Origin: Chitinophaga pinensis
Lineage (GTDB): Bacteria > Bacteroidota > Bacteroidia > Flavobacteriales_D > Crocinitomicaceae
Assembly (NCBI GenBank): GCA_943324565.2
Contig: CALPMC020000016.1
Coordinates: 1-42,848, forward strand
Length of the DNA stretch: 42,848 bases
Direction of reading: 5' to 3'
Notes under the pieces: model-generated
What the model was told of the DNA's origin: nothing
The model's input: only the letters and a program-made list of their open reading frames with translations
Database searches by the model: none
Translations under genes and position numbers: made by a program
Shown: positions 21,901-27,147 of the stretch, piece by piece
How positions within the stretch are numbered: position 1 is the stretch's first letter
Layout: each line of letters begins with the position of its first letter

Positions 21901-22170
21901 TGTGAAGGAAATGCTAGCCAATTGATTACTTATCCTAACCCAAGTAAAGATGGTTTCAATATTGTAATTAGCGATTCAAAATTAGTTGGTGAATCAATTT
22001 TAATTATTCGCGATGCAATGGGTAAAGTGATTATTGAAAAATCAATTTCTATAGAAGAAGGAATTAATTTGTACCCCATTTCTTCGACTGAATTACAAAA
22101 TGGAATTTATTTCATCACAATCGAAAATCAAAATGCTCAATCTAAAACAATTAAGCATAGTAAGAATTAA
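6991..22170 (+). CDS. giant mosaic repeat surface protein with T9SS C-terminal sorting domain
   Basis: The product is 5059 aa, rich in Thr, Ser, Gly, Asn and Ala, with mostly beta-strand repeats. A Sec signal peptide starts at Met36 (codon 7096; MKKLKRLMLMPLMVLVVLF, likely cleavage after VWG at 61); the 35 residues before it may be a real extension or the start may be 7096. Recurring modules are: a W-rich strand (such as GATNWNTGASWLGG) near nt 7650, 10305, 13120, 14905, 16790 and 20475; a GTYEHN-TATWSAGSTC-FNWNCPNQ module near 7969, 8962, 10627, 11414 and 18022; an FPVGNxxYNPITL module near 12436, 14269, 16147, 19276 and 21181; an autotransporter-type beta-strand repeat near 9823; three IPT/TIG-like domains near 12853, 14665 and 16549; and three Ig-like domains with Cys near 19657-20470. 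It ends with an LPVELLSF segment and a Por-secretion tail (YPNPSKDGFNI, residues about 4979-5059). Probably a cell-surface or secreted adhesin; ligand unknown. Confidence 0.9.
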   Translation: MKKCIQQFLSSYSTNMVVNTNLAHKNIPIKNISSSMKKLKRLMLMPLMVLVVLFGSGGVWGQTTGIYESYAILNINSGGNTYYDLNAATANSDFNNANLGTFLSGTNSLVFSGGENKTFKCSGGNVTGSNIYYRVYLSSGSGGSFTTLGMSFVSNDAGGCGGNQTWRINNGATNIISGLAAGTYTLEVYSDAPGSPSTAFATNGGANYKANFTVVTQLYSKSTGNLETLSNWGTNTDGTGTAPANFSTGGITYNIRNNATPTIGGAWTVSGTSSKVIVGDGTNTCNFTIPTTLTFSAPATDISNAGTITRTTSGSVSFGTMSVLAGGTYLHNYGTGSIPTATWAATSTLQINASLAAATLSQSFGNVNYNSSATYSINNTTNLIQAGATFTVLAGIVRFADDVTSTQTATWSGNLTLNGGVFTVHNKTVNANDPDGNLTVTNLTLTSGTLNILNSGASVTSNTPQGFLTVNGNTVINGGTLDMIAASSYISANITSNLNLKGNLTWGSGTIRRTSSTASNTATIDFTSTSGNQTFSQTLGSITYTPTGAITWSETGASALDLVYVGTTATVTNFYPSPTGNVTVNCSSTCTYPSALTIASGKSLTVGALSPSNTTARLDMQTFTLTLTGSTSTVYGFLRSAGTITGASTTTLTVANGGTYEHNSQSALPLATWSSGSTCSLIGWTSSTTVPSNLSQSFHNFTWNSPSQSSTLNMGGNPTTINGDFSVLSTGTGILRWGTQVTASISGNLIITSNGTNSTLQTNNSGTASTISLGGNLIITQTTNTATLAHNGTGTTTITFNKNTSSPAQQFSNSGAISGPISWNVGATSGSPTNIVQLTSNVNLGTGTGTLTVANGSALDLNGFTLSGTNIGVTINGTGVSNSGAFYTSTGTPSFGRPITLGTSALIKSSGTSLTLTGGVVTAASKNLTIDGTGSTTFSTAAISGAGSVIKNGAGNLTFSFANTYTGSTTINAGTLTLGVNHALPKGNPGGGVILNGGTLSTGATIGFSNGTSSTDNMGTLTMQASSTIALGTGVHSLYFSAASFTASTTLTISGWTGSVGTSGTAGKIFIGSTASLTSGQLAQISINSQLVTQLSSGEIVPRATSYRSKQSGNWNALSTWESSTDGSTWGNASSIPSSSDGTITIQNTFNVTVSAAVSVDELTVNSGGTLTIATSQTLTIANGTGTDCIVNGTISNAGTITTTGTLDFGSTGLYIHNQNGGTVPAATWNASSICKITGVTTTFPSGITNSGAQTNLFGSFVWDCPNQSGQLNFAAGASTWTAFTLEGNFTINNSGSSELIIGGDATSITRTFTVKGNLELTNTGTNANLTLTEYYDNITIAVNGNVLISSGTLNLSSWNSAPGDGNINVKGNFTHTGGTITETGTSTGSSIVINGTTAQTIESTGRSNTILFSIAQTTATGTCSIASGKTFVNSSGNFTVTDNASTSSDFTINGTFRNSAGTITFVGTTFSSTGTYEHNYTITQGTIPTATWSAGSTCSVIGYTTNTTAPSGLGQAFSNFTWNTPNQNTGSINLAGALTTVNGTLTVAATGTTVARELQLSATTNYTLTGNTSTGIGGLTISGGVLNLSSGTSTSSINLVGNFSQSGGTLSVGGASATMAINFVKTAGGTQTLNQSGGTISGNLNWNVGNGTTTNTVQLGSNVNLGAGTGTFTILGNATLDASTYVLSGSAASTLNSGATFITANTSGVNGSITLSGTRTYNAAANYSFNGTSAQVTGAALTSANNLTLNNSTGLTLSAGSSITGILTLTNGKLTLGSNDLTLGSAASVSGASSSNYILTNSTGQLKRSGLTTAFTFPVGNTSYNPITLTNSGTSDTYGIIAKDGTVPNAVDATKAVNRYWAVTEGLAGSGNLAVTAQFNTADGAGVSYSTSTNPQFIGLYPNASSWVQKSSSAAAIGGNPYTVTASGFTTSLPTSGSTYYFAVGTAGAFEPLPVITASGGVVASSPGSTASGYVGNTITINGTGLASVTVVKVGGSGGTSVTILSQTATTLTFAAINLGGTIYIENPGGNTTSTESYTNLGYITTATGAWSTAGTWLGGAVPPSATTTDVTIAHIVTSTSGTTNVGKLTVNASTTLTITASTTVNINTASTNSGTITNNGTLSTAVTYTNSGTMTMNGAFQINQGGWATGSNFVYGATGTLNLNASSSYSVSNTDVFWPTSNGPFNVSVLQGGLTLSSANRTVAGTFATAAGVTQTSSTLTISGTNQLNSGGFFNSAPTYSGSATLIYNNTGTYGISNEWTGNSTTAGSGVPFNVTIQNATTLTFPSSNRGIGGNFNIASGGATLNATSGDLYVGGNFTNNGTFTHNTRAVFLNGTTQTLGGSNINGSATTNCFPYLILQNGTNVTLAASAAVTNTLTLTSGKITLSTFDLNIGASTISGASASNYIVTNSTGQLKRTVTTAAVSFPVGNSAYNPITLTNAGTSDSYGIRVADGAPANAADALVIVQRSWYITEAVAGGSDLTPVVAQYNSGDVGSNYNTGVTPYMGLYNGATWSQVATTLAGSFTATSTGTNQFPATIPAGSYIAIGKDAGLSSTPPTISSFSATSGYSGSSIVISGTNFTGTTAVTFGGTAAASFTVDNANQITAIVGTGGTSGSVSVTTPSGSVSLVGFTYLGFITTSGATNWNTGASWLGGAVPTANTAVTIADNLNITAAFTNTPIASVTLNTGITATASATVAIGTITNAITTSGTGVFTFSGAGGSIIAGSVVNGGTLSWSAAATLNISAGGTLTNNGTFTRGTGTLNFVGSAGTINGSNAITFNNLTINSGELTLTTVPTIDGTLQLNGGSVSAAPIYTSNSTLYYNLSYNRFSEWNATGVGTIGTTAGYPNNVTINAGTFDIVNGSNTARAMNGTLTVNTGATFNVNALNAAITIGGGITTNGTGSFNMGTTNAAVTVAGSVTNAGSLTLSSTLGGDIYVAGNFTNNGTLTHNTRAVFLNGTAQTVSGSALNTSGTTNCFDYLFIQNNSQVTLGAAVTIRSNLNFTSGDIILSTFDLTLASGATITGASSANYVITNNTGMLVRTLATSTAVTFPIGNSAYNPITISQSGASDVYSLRMIDGSISGLSPNDVTRTINRRWSFSRTNSANVNIAVSSISYNTGEENNSTNFNGGTQPYFGLYNGTSWVHATASQSSQTFTSANTVASSTATSFSVAMGKDVAFLPAAPTVTSVDVASAYSGSTIVITGTSFTGATAVSFGGTAAASYTVNSATQITAVIGTGGTSGDVSVTTPSGTGSLTGGFTYLGFITTSGATNWNASSSWLGGVVPTANNAATIAHNLSIAAAFTNSPIASITVNTGITATASATVAIGTVTGAITTVGSGVFTFTGASGSITAGSFVNGGTLSWGAAATLNISASGTLTNNGTFTRGTGTVVFANAGTVNGSGAITFNNLTLTAGALSLVTTPTIAGTFVLNGGNISTNAPIYTNTSTLQYGLTYSRFLEWSATGVGTIGTTPGYPNNVTISSGTFTVVNGDAGTARALAGNLQVNTGCTFTTGALNAVLTIGGSLTTTGTGNLNMSSSNAAVTVVGSVANAGTLALSSTLGGDLNVAGNWTNSGTFTHNSRAVTFNGTAAQTINSATTFAFLTIANTSANVTTAANITITASGVLTINSSARLDIAATTLTLTGATSSINGFLRSAGTIAGASVSTLTFNSGGTYEHNYTTTAGTIPTATWSSGSTCSIIGYTAGTITIGSSFGQSFSNFSWNCPNQTGNINLLGLLTTINGNFTLITTNTGSVRMSGANPYTLTVGGDFSIAAGTIDLSNGAGNLVWNIAGNFSQTGGAFNWSGSGTRAINFNKASSVQTISQSGGTISNNHNWNVGTGSSTNTVQLASNVNLGTGTGTFTVLGNATFDAGAFVLSGSAASTFNSGANIISANTGGVNGSVTLSGTRTYNAAANYTFNNSTPSAQVTGAALTAANNITINNSAGVSLSAGTTVSGALTLTSGKLAIGANTLTLNGTVASMSASNSLVGSSTSDLTIGGTGALGTLFFDQTTSGTTNALQNVTINRTSTGSATLGNALRVGGTLTLTNGDIITTSTNTLTLGTAATISGGSSSSYIEGPLDRTLTNSSNFVYPIGGNSTNYRPINLNNVSVTGNPVVRVTVSETGATTADGTTLTSLLNARNWNLEQITGTFTSATLVITESGMTNGTHEIGKSNSNQAGTFVSCGEPQTVSSGTITSPSGQGVGFYAIGVKGCTNPTSGGTIAASQTICYEGDPAAFTSSTAASGNVGTLEYKWQYSSSSDFSSDVNDIASTNSATYDASSGLTATRYYRRLARVSCISDWTGAAVSNILTVTVNAVFASGEVSATGQTICSGGTPTEIGSTTAASGGDATITYSWRSSSDSYTAAIDGATSATYTPPSGLTATTSYRRYANDGTCNTTATVSTGTWTVTVNSIPSAPTASAQSFCSASSPTIASLQTTSGTSIKWYDAVTSGNLLSSGTALTTGTYYASQTASSCESSRTSVAVTINSNGTWIGGATGNWDVAENWCGGVPDQNTEIATIPSGVTVTVNTSPTILTYTLASGSTVNLGNNVITIADGGSFTNNGTFNAGTGTGTVVFAGSGTLGGSSTTFNNLSVSGALTVNTSPTVNGTLTLNNGGSIVSNPIIYGASSTLIYNPGGEITSTNNEWPTSNSPLNVTIQNTSNVTLNDAKTINGLLTLTSGDLIIGSNNLILGSSATVSSASVSSHINASSSGEARKIYGGSGSFTFPVGDGTNYTPATVNFTSAGSFNGETNDYLGVRLKTSKVTGLNSNNSNYISRSWFIEPHNSASGFTYTVNLSYADNDIVGTESEIRPIKLSSGVWQYPGDVSFENGTQLVGTSGSINISSNVLTWSGLTSFSEFGGGGQGGPLPVELLSFNAFCEDDIISLSWSTASEQNSSHFNIEKSINGIDWRVIGTVMAAGNSTEEIDYSFIDSEKSNGDKYYRLNQVDIDGKNKIYDPIFVDCEGNASQLITYPNPSKDGFNIVISDSKLVGESILIIRDAMGKVIIEKSISIEEGINLYPISSTELQNGIYFITIENQNAQSKTIKHSKN
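14665..18430 (+). repeat. tandem module of 1884 bp (628 aa) inside the giant gene
   Basis: Two consecutive units start with a TIG-like domain (nt 14665 and 16549) and continue with the GATNW strand, ITATASATVAIG, GTLTNNGTFTRGTGT and GGDxxVAGN-xTHNxRAV. Matching points lie 1884 bases apart (for example the FGGTAAAS codons at 14761 and 16645), a multiple of three. The second unit matches the first to about 17790 and then switches to the GTYEHN-type module. Confidence 0.8.
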
Positions 22171-22195
22171 TCAACTCGTTTGAGTTTTAAAACAT

Positions 22196-22225
22196 AAATC
22201 CCAGCTGAAAGGTTGGGATTTTTTT
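22196..22225 (+). terminator. intrinsic terminator after the giant gene
   Basis: AAATCCCA and TGGGATTT pair (with an added C-G and G-T pair) around a 6-base loop, and the second arm runs into a T tract. It begins 26 bases after the stop codon. Confidence 0.85.
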
Positions 22226-22280
22226 ATGGAGCTGTTTTTTAGAATTGTTATTAATGTAACTTCGCAACAGAAATCTCAAA

Positions 22281-23105
22281 ATGAAAACCTTAATACAATT
22301 TTTTGAAGGATTAGACCCCGTTTTTGCAGCATTTATAGCAACTACATTTACATGGTTGGTTACTGCCTTTGGAGCATCTTTGGTGTTTTTTTTCAAAACA
22401 ATTCATCGGGGTGTTCTTGATGGAATGCTTGGTTTCACTGGTGGCGTTATGGTCGCAGCAAGTTTTTGGTCTTTGTTAATGCCATCAATTGAGCTTTCAG
22501 AACGCTTTTACCCTTCTATGCCTTGGATGCCAGCAGCAGTTGGTTTTTTGACCGGTGCTCTTTTTCTTTTCTTTTTAGATAAAAGCATGCCACATTTACA
22601 CATCAATTTTAGTGAAAACGAAACCGAGGGAGTAAAAACACAATTACATAAAACAACATTATTAGTATTAGCCATCACATTACATAATATTCCTGAAGGT
22701 TTGGCTATCGGTGTTTTATTTGGTGCTGCGGCAAATGGAATGGAAGGCGCTTCAATTGCCGGGGCAATAACGTTGGCAATTGGAATTGGAATTCAAAATT
22801 TTCCAGAAGGTTTCGCCGTTGCAATGCCGTTAAGAAGAGCGGGAGCAAGTCGGTTTAAAAGCTTTTGGTATGGTCAACTTTCTGCAATAGTCGAACCTAT
22901 AGCAGGTGTAATTGGTGCCGCTGCTGTAATTTATATGGAACAATTACTTCCATTTGCTTTAGCCTTTGCTGCTGGGGCAATGATTTTTGTGGTTGTTGAA
23001 GAAGTAATTCCAGAAACACAACGAGATAAGTATACAGATGTTGCAGTTTTAGGATTTATTGGAGGTTTTGTCGTGATGATGGTTTTGGATGTAGCTTTAG
23101 GTTGA
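22281..23105 (+). CDS. ZIP family metal transporter
   Basis: The product is 274 aa with about eight membrane segments, the normal size for bacterial ZIP proteins (ZupT-like). Helix IV has HNIPEGLAIG (residues 135-144) and helix V has NFPEGFAVAMPLR (173-185), the paired metal-site motifs of the family. A short His-containing loop (MPHLHINFSENE, 103-114) lies between helices. It likely moves Zn2+ or another divalent cation across the inner membrane, inward in known family members. The second helix site has N-FPEG rather than H-PEG, as in ZupT and GufA types. It stands alone, with a terminator before it. A weak TAACTTCG box at 22257-22264 may serve as its promoter. Metal specificity cannot be read from sequence. 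Confidence 0.93.
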   Translation: MKTLIQFFEGLDPVFAAFIATTFTWLVTAFGASLVFFFKTIHRGVLDGMLGFTGGVMVAASFWSLLMPSIELSERFYPSMPWMPAAVGFLTGALFLFFLDKSMPHLHINFSENETEGVKTQLHKTTLLVLAITLHNIPEGLAIGVLFGAAANGMEGASIAGAITLAIGIGIQNFPEGFAVAMPLRRAGASRFKSFWYGQLSAIVEPIAGVIGAAAVIYMEQLLPFALAFAAGAMIFVVVEEVIPETQRDKYTDVAVLGFIGGFVVMMVLDVALG

Positions 23106-23340
23106 TTTCAAAAATATTTAATATGTGTATTCGTAATCGAACCAGTAAAATACTTTATTATTGAAAATCAAGAATATGATTGAAATGAAAACTATTTAAT
23201 GAATATTAGCGAACAACGATTTGCTTTGAATTTCATAGTTTTAGAATAATGAATTTTAGTTGAATTTTTATTACTTGTACGAAAACTATACTCAATAACT
23301 TTAATATTAAAATAAATATTATCCTTATTCATTTTATGTT
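23106..23340. other. AT-rich intergenic stretch, nothing recognised
   Basis: This lies between the ZIP gene and the riboswitch. It contains no open frame of note, no hairpin terminator and no repeat that I can support. Confidence 0.6.
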
Positions 23341-23348
23341 TAATTTCG
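23341..23348 (+). promoter_or_regulatory. candidate -7 box for the riboswitch transcript
   Basis: TAATTTCG matches seven of eight positions of TANNTTTG. It would start transcription at about 23354, just at the 5' edge of the TPP aptamer, which makes the placement sensible. Confidence 0.4.
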
Positions 23349-23351
23349 TGC

Positions 23352-23432
23352 CGTCTCTAAGGGGTGTCCGCCAGCTGGCGGACTGAGATTATACCCATTG
23401 AACCTGTAAGGTAATGCTTGCGCAGGGAAGAT
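23352..23432 (+). promoter_or_regulatory. TPP riboswitch (THI element)
   Basis: The conserved aptamer blocks occur in order: GGGGTG (23361-23366), a P3 helix formed by the perfect palindrome GTCCGCCAGCTGGCGGAC (23366-23383), CTGAGA (23383-23388), ACCC (23392-23395), GAACCTG (23400-23406), TAATGC (23412-23417) and GCGCAGGGAA (23420-23429). This is the thiamine pyrophosphate aptamer with normal spacing. It lies 70 bases before the ATG of the TonB-dependent receptor on the same strand, so it should lower expression when TPP is plentiful. The expression platform is less clear; see the hairpin at 23439-23472. Confidence 0.95.
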
Positions 23433-23438
23433 GACTGA

Positions 23439-23472
23439 GCTAATTTTATATTGTAAACCATCGAGAATTAGC
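23439..23472 (+). promoter_or_regulatory. candidate expression-platform hairpin of the TPP riboswitch
   Basis: GCTAATT (23439-23445) can pair with AATTAGC (23466-23472), just after the aptamer and about 30 bases before the receptor ATG. A loose T-rich stretch follows. It could act in attenuation or start-site masking, but the pairing is AT-rich and weak. Confidence 0.35.
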
Positions 23473-23502
23473 CCCTTATTCTTGTTTAATTTTTTAAAAA
23501 AA

Positions 23503-25968
23503 ATGAAAACAAGACTTTTTTTAATCGGCGTATTTTATGCTTTAAGTTTTAATTTTTCCGCACAGAATAGTCTGTTCGGAACAGTTACTGATCAATCTGG
23601 AAATCCAATTCCAGGAACTAATGTCACTATTGAAGGTGGGATTTACAACACGTACACGGACCTAAATGGGAAATTTTTGTTCAACAACATCCCAAGTCAA
23701 GTTCTATTCTTAATTTTCGAGACACCAGGTTTGTTTACAACAAAAAAGGAAGTTAAACCATCTGAATTTAATTCACCTGTTCAAATTGTATTGTACTCCA
23801 ATACCAAGAACTTAGAAGAAGTTCAAGTTGTTTCAACCAGAGCAATTGAATCTTCAACTTCTGTCTCGACAATTAAGCGCACTAATCCAATTGAAAAGAA
23901 AAATTTTGGTCAAGATATCCCTACCTTATTGGAGTCCTTACCTTCTGTTGTAACCACATCAGATGCTGGAACAGGAATTGGCTATACTGGATTAAGAATT
24001 AGAGGTGTAGATGCTTCACGAATCAATGTCACCATTAACGGAATTCCTGTAAACGATCCAGAATCGCACGACGTTTATTGGGTAAATATGCCTGATTTGG
24101 CTGCTTCAATAGAAAATCTACAGTTACAGCGTGGCGTTGGATCTTCTACCAATGGTGCAGCTTCATTTGGTGCAAGTCTAAATATTAAATCTCAAGATAT
24201 ATCGACCAATGCTTATGGGGTTTTAGACAACTCTTATGGTTCATTTAATACCTTAAAAACAACAATAAAGGCAGGAACTGGTCTTATCAACAACAAATTT
24301 TCGCTAGAAACTCGCTTGTCAAGTATCACATCAGACGGCTATATAGATAGAGCAACCTCAGATCTTAAATCTTTTTATATAGCAGGTTCTTATGTTGGTA
24401 AAAATTCTGTTGTGAAAGCAATTGCTTTTAGTGGAAAAGAAGTGACTTATCAATCGTGGTATGGAACTCCTGAAAGTCGAGTAAATGGTGATGTTGCTCA
24501 AATGAACGCTTACGCAGACCGAAATGGATTAAGTGATGAAGAACGAGCAAATTTGTTAAATTCAGGAAGGACTTACAATTTTTACACCTACGAAAATGAA
24601 GTTGATAACTATCAGCAAGATAATTATCAATTACATTTCACACATTCTTTTAAACCCAATTTAATAATGAATATAGCTGGTCATTACACCTATGGACGTG
24701 GATATTTTGAGCAGTATAGAAAAGATGATGATTTAGCTGAATATGGTTATAATCCAGTTATTATTGGAAGTGATACAATTACAAGCACTGATTTAATTAG
24801 AAGAAGATGGTTAGATAATGATTTCATTGGTGGGGTTTATTCTTTACAATATAAGTTGTCAAAATTACAATTGGTGTTTGGAGGAGCAGCTAATACTTAC
24901 ATTGGAAGACATTTCGGCGAAGTAATTTGGGCACGGTTTGCAGCTGATGGTGAAATTAGAGATCGATATTACGATAATGATGCACAAAAAACAGAGTTCA
25001 GTAATTATTTAAAAGCAACATATAGGCCTATTAATAGAATTACAATTACTGGTGACTTACAATATCGATTTGTAGATTATACCTTTCTTGGGATTGATGA
25101 CGTGAGTGGTGAATTATTGGATTTAGAACAATCTGTAAAGTTTAATTTTTTCAATCCAAAAGTGGCAATTAATTATGGTATAAATGAACGTCAAAATATA
25201 TTCGCTTCTTATGGAATTGCAAATAGAGAACCAGTAAGAAAAGATTTTAGAGAAAGTACTCCCACAAATAGACCAAAAGCTGAAAATATGAGAGATTTAG
25301 AAGTAGGGTATATGTATGCTTCTTCAAAACTAAGTTTTACTGGAAATTTATTCTGGATGGATTACACCAATCAATTGATTTTGACAGGTCAAATTAATGA
25401 TGTGGGTGGATACACAAGAACCAACACAAAAGATAGCTACCGTGCAGGAATTGAGTTAAGTTCTACCTATAAAATTATTTCATCGCTTCGATTGAATGGT
25501 GCAATTACATTAAGTCAAAACAAAATCAAAGAATTTGATGAATATGTTGATGAATATTTAGATAACGAACCTTTTTATACGCAGCAATTAGTTTCACATG
25601 AAAATACCGATCTCGCATTTTCTCCAAATATTGTTGCAAACGCTGGATTTACTTTTATGCCTCTGAAAAATTTCACAATCGATTGGATGTCAAAATATGT
25701 TGGAAGACAATTTTTAGATAATACATCTAATGTGAATCGAAGTATTGATCCTTTTACCTTTTCAAACTTAACATTATCGTACACGATTGAAAATAAGTTC
25801 TTTAAAGAAATAACATTTGGCTTTTTGGTAAATAATATTTTCAATTCAATGTATTCAAATAATGGCTATACCTTTTCATACATGTATGCCGGTGAAACAA
25901 CAACAGAAAATTTTTACTACCCGCAAGCTGGAAGAAATTTCTTAGCTCGTATTTTATTGAAATTATGA
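23503..25968 (+). CDS. TonB-dependent receptor under TPP riboswitch control (probable thiamine or precursor uptake)
   Basis: From ATG at 23503 the product is 821 aa; this start gives a clean signal peptide (MKTRLFLIGVFYALSFNFSA|QN) and keeps the aptamer outside the gene. Residues 23-105 form a carboxypeptidase-like regulatory domain (GTVTDQSGNPIPGTNVTIEG). The plug lies at about 110-235 (LRIRGVDASRINVTINGIPV, LQLQRGVGSSTNGAASFGAS), and the remainder is a 22-stranded-type barrel ending in FLARILLKL with aromatic-rich strands. The TPP riboswitch upstream points to thiamine or a thiamine precursor as ligand, as proposed for the riboswitch-linked receptors (Omr1 type) of Bacteroidota. No thiamine biosynthesis or inner-membrane transport gene is adjacent. 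Energy would come from an ExbBD-TonB system such as that at 1-1615. Confidence 0.93.
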   Translation: MKTRLFLIGVFYALSFNFSAQNSLFGTVTDQSGNPIPGTNVTIEGGIYNTYTDLNGKFLFNNIPSQVLFLIFETPGLFTTKKEVKPSEFNSPVQIVLYSNTKNLEEVQVVSTRAIESSTSVSTIKRTNPIEKKNFGQDIPTLLESLPSVVTTSDAGTGIGYTGLRIRGVDASRINVTINGIPVNDPESHDVYWVNMPDLAASIENLQLQRGVGSSTNGAASFGASLNIKSQDISTNAYGVLDNSYGSFNTLKTTIKAGTGLINNKFSLETRLSSITSDGYIDRATSDLKSFYIAGSYVGKNSVVKAIAFSGKEVTYQSWYGTPESRVNGDVAQMNAYADRNGLSDEERANLLNSGRTYNFYTYENEVDNYQQDNYQLHFTHSFKPNLIMNIAGHYTYGRGYFEQYRKDDDLAEYGYNPVIIGSDTITSTDLIRRRWLDNDFIGGVYSLQYKLSKLQLVFGGAANTYIGRHFGEVIWARFAADGEIRDRYYDNDAQKTEFSNYLKATYRPINRITITGDLQYRFVDYTFLGIDDVSGELLDLEQSVKFNFFNPKVAINYGINERQNIFASYGIANREPVRKDFRESTPTNRPKAENMRDLEVGYMYASSKLSFTGNLFWMDYTNQLILTGQINDVGGYTRTNTKDSYRAGIELSSTYKIISSLRLNGAITLSQNKIKEFDEYVDEYLDNEPFYTQQLVSHENTDLAFSPNIVANAGFTFMPLKNFTIDWMSKYVGRQFLDNTSNVNRSIDPFTFSNLTLSYTIENKFFKEITFGFLVNNIFNSMYSNNGYTFSYMYAGETTTENFYYPQAGRNFLARILLKL

Positions 25969-26037
25969 CCAATAAATTAGTAAAAGACTGTCGAAACAAC
26001 TCGATTTTTTTAACTTTAGAAAATTAATTTTAAAAGT

Positions 26038-27147
26038 ATGAAATCGAGTTTATTGTTTTGTTTGTTCTTTTCTCCACTTTTTATCTTTGCACAAGTAAAA
26101 GAAGGGGAAGAAAAAGTTTTAATTACTGAAGTTACCCCAAAAAGTGAAACAGAACTTCCCGATATTGATCCAGAATTTCCTGGAGGAATTGATGCAATGA
26201 TGAATTTTATGCAAGAAAATGTGAGGTATCCACAGTCTTCAATTGAAATGAATGAGCAAGGAAGGGTATTTCTTTCGTTTTTAGTTGACATTGATGGTTC
26301 AATTTCCGAAGTTAAAGTTGAAAAAGGGATTAGTGATAGTTTAAATGTAGAAGCGATTCGTGTCGTAAAATCTATGCCCAAATGGAAACCGGCTTTACTT
26401 GCTGATCAACCCGTTAAATCAACTGTGAGAATACCTATTAATTTTCAGCTTACCGATGGTGAAGAGTTGGAAGACGTTGAAGAAGAAGAGGATGAAGAAA
26501 GAAAACTATACGATGCACATTGGGCAGGTTTTGATTTTGGAACCTTAATTTTAATGAGTGACCTTTTAAAAACAGATTTTGTAGCTAACGATTATTGGAA
26601 AAATAATGTGGCTCGATCTGCAGTTTTTAACTTTAATTTCTTTGATTACAAATTCCCAATTTTTAAGCAAAATTTGGGTTTAACAACCGGTCTAGGTTGG
26701 AATCTTTCGACTATTGGTTTGAATAAAAATTACGATATTTTTCATACTGCTGACACTATTTTTGCCGTAGCCAATGTATCTCAAAATTACCGTGCTAATA
26801 TTCTAAATGTTCAATACATAACGATTCCTTTACTATTAGAATTTGCTACAAAAAAGGAACAAAAGAAAAGTTTCTATTTTGCTGCTGGAGTTATTGGTGG
26901 AGTTCGAGTATTTTCAAACACAAGAAAAACAGGTAGATATACTAACGGTGATCGTTTTGATTTGAATGTAAGATCGAAGTACAATTTTGCTCCATTTACT
27001 TTAGAAGCAACAGTTAGAACTGGTTACGGACCAATTGGATTATTTGCCACTTATAATTTGAATACACTTTTCAAAGAAGGCAAAACGGTTGCTATTTATC
27101 CATTTAGAACGGGAATTACCTTCAATGTAGATTACGGAGCAAAATAG
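26038..27147 (+). CDS. fusion of a TonB C-terminal domain to a small outer-membrane beta-barrel
   Basis: The product is 369 aa. It has a signal peptide (MKSSLLFCLFFSPLFIFAQ) and then, at residues 45-137, a TonB_C-like domain: PEFPGGIDAMMNFMQENVRY, GRVFLSFLVDIDGSISEVKV, ALLADQPVKSTVRIPINFQL. An acidic linker (141-156, EELEDVEEEEDEER) leads to a C-terminal region of alternating aromatic strands (157-369) that resembles PorT-like/OMP_b-brl outer-membrane proteins (FDFGTLILMS, GLTTGLGWNLS, YITIPLLLEF, FYFAAGVIGG). There is no inner-membrane anchor of the TonB kind, so it is unlikely to be an energy transducer. It follows the receptor gene by 69 bases and may share its transcript. Function unknown. 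Confidence 0.8.
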   Translation: MKSSLLFCLFFSPLFIFAQVKEGEEKVLITEVTPKSETELPDIDPEFPGGIDAMMNFMQENVRYPQSSIEMNEQGRVFLSFLVDIDGSISEVKVEKGISDSLNVEAIRVVKSMPKWKPALLADQPVKSTVRIPINFQLTDGEELEDVEEEEDEERKLYDAHWAGFDFGTLILMSDLLKTDFVANDYWKNNVARSAVFNFNFFDYKFPIFKQNLGLTTGLGWNLSTIGLNKNYDIFHTADTIFAVANVSQNYRANILNVQYITIPLLLEFATKKEQKKSFYFAAGVIGGVRVFSNTRKTGRYTNGDRFDLNVRSKYNFAPFTLEATVRTGYGPIGLFATYNLNTLFKEGKTVAIYPFRTGITFNVDYGAK

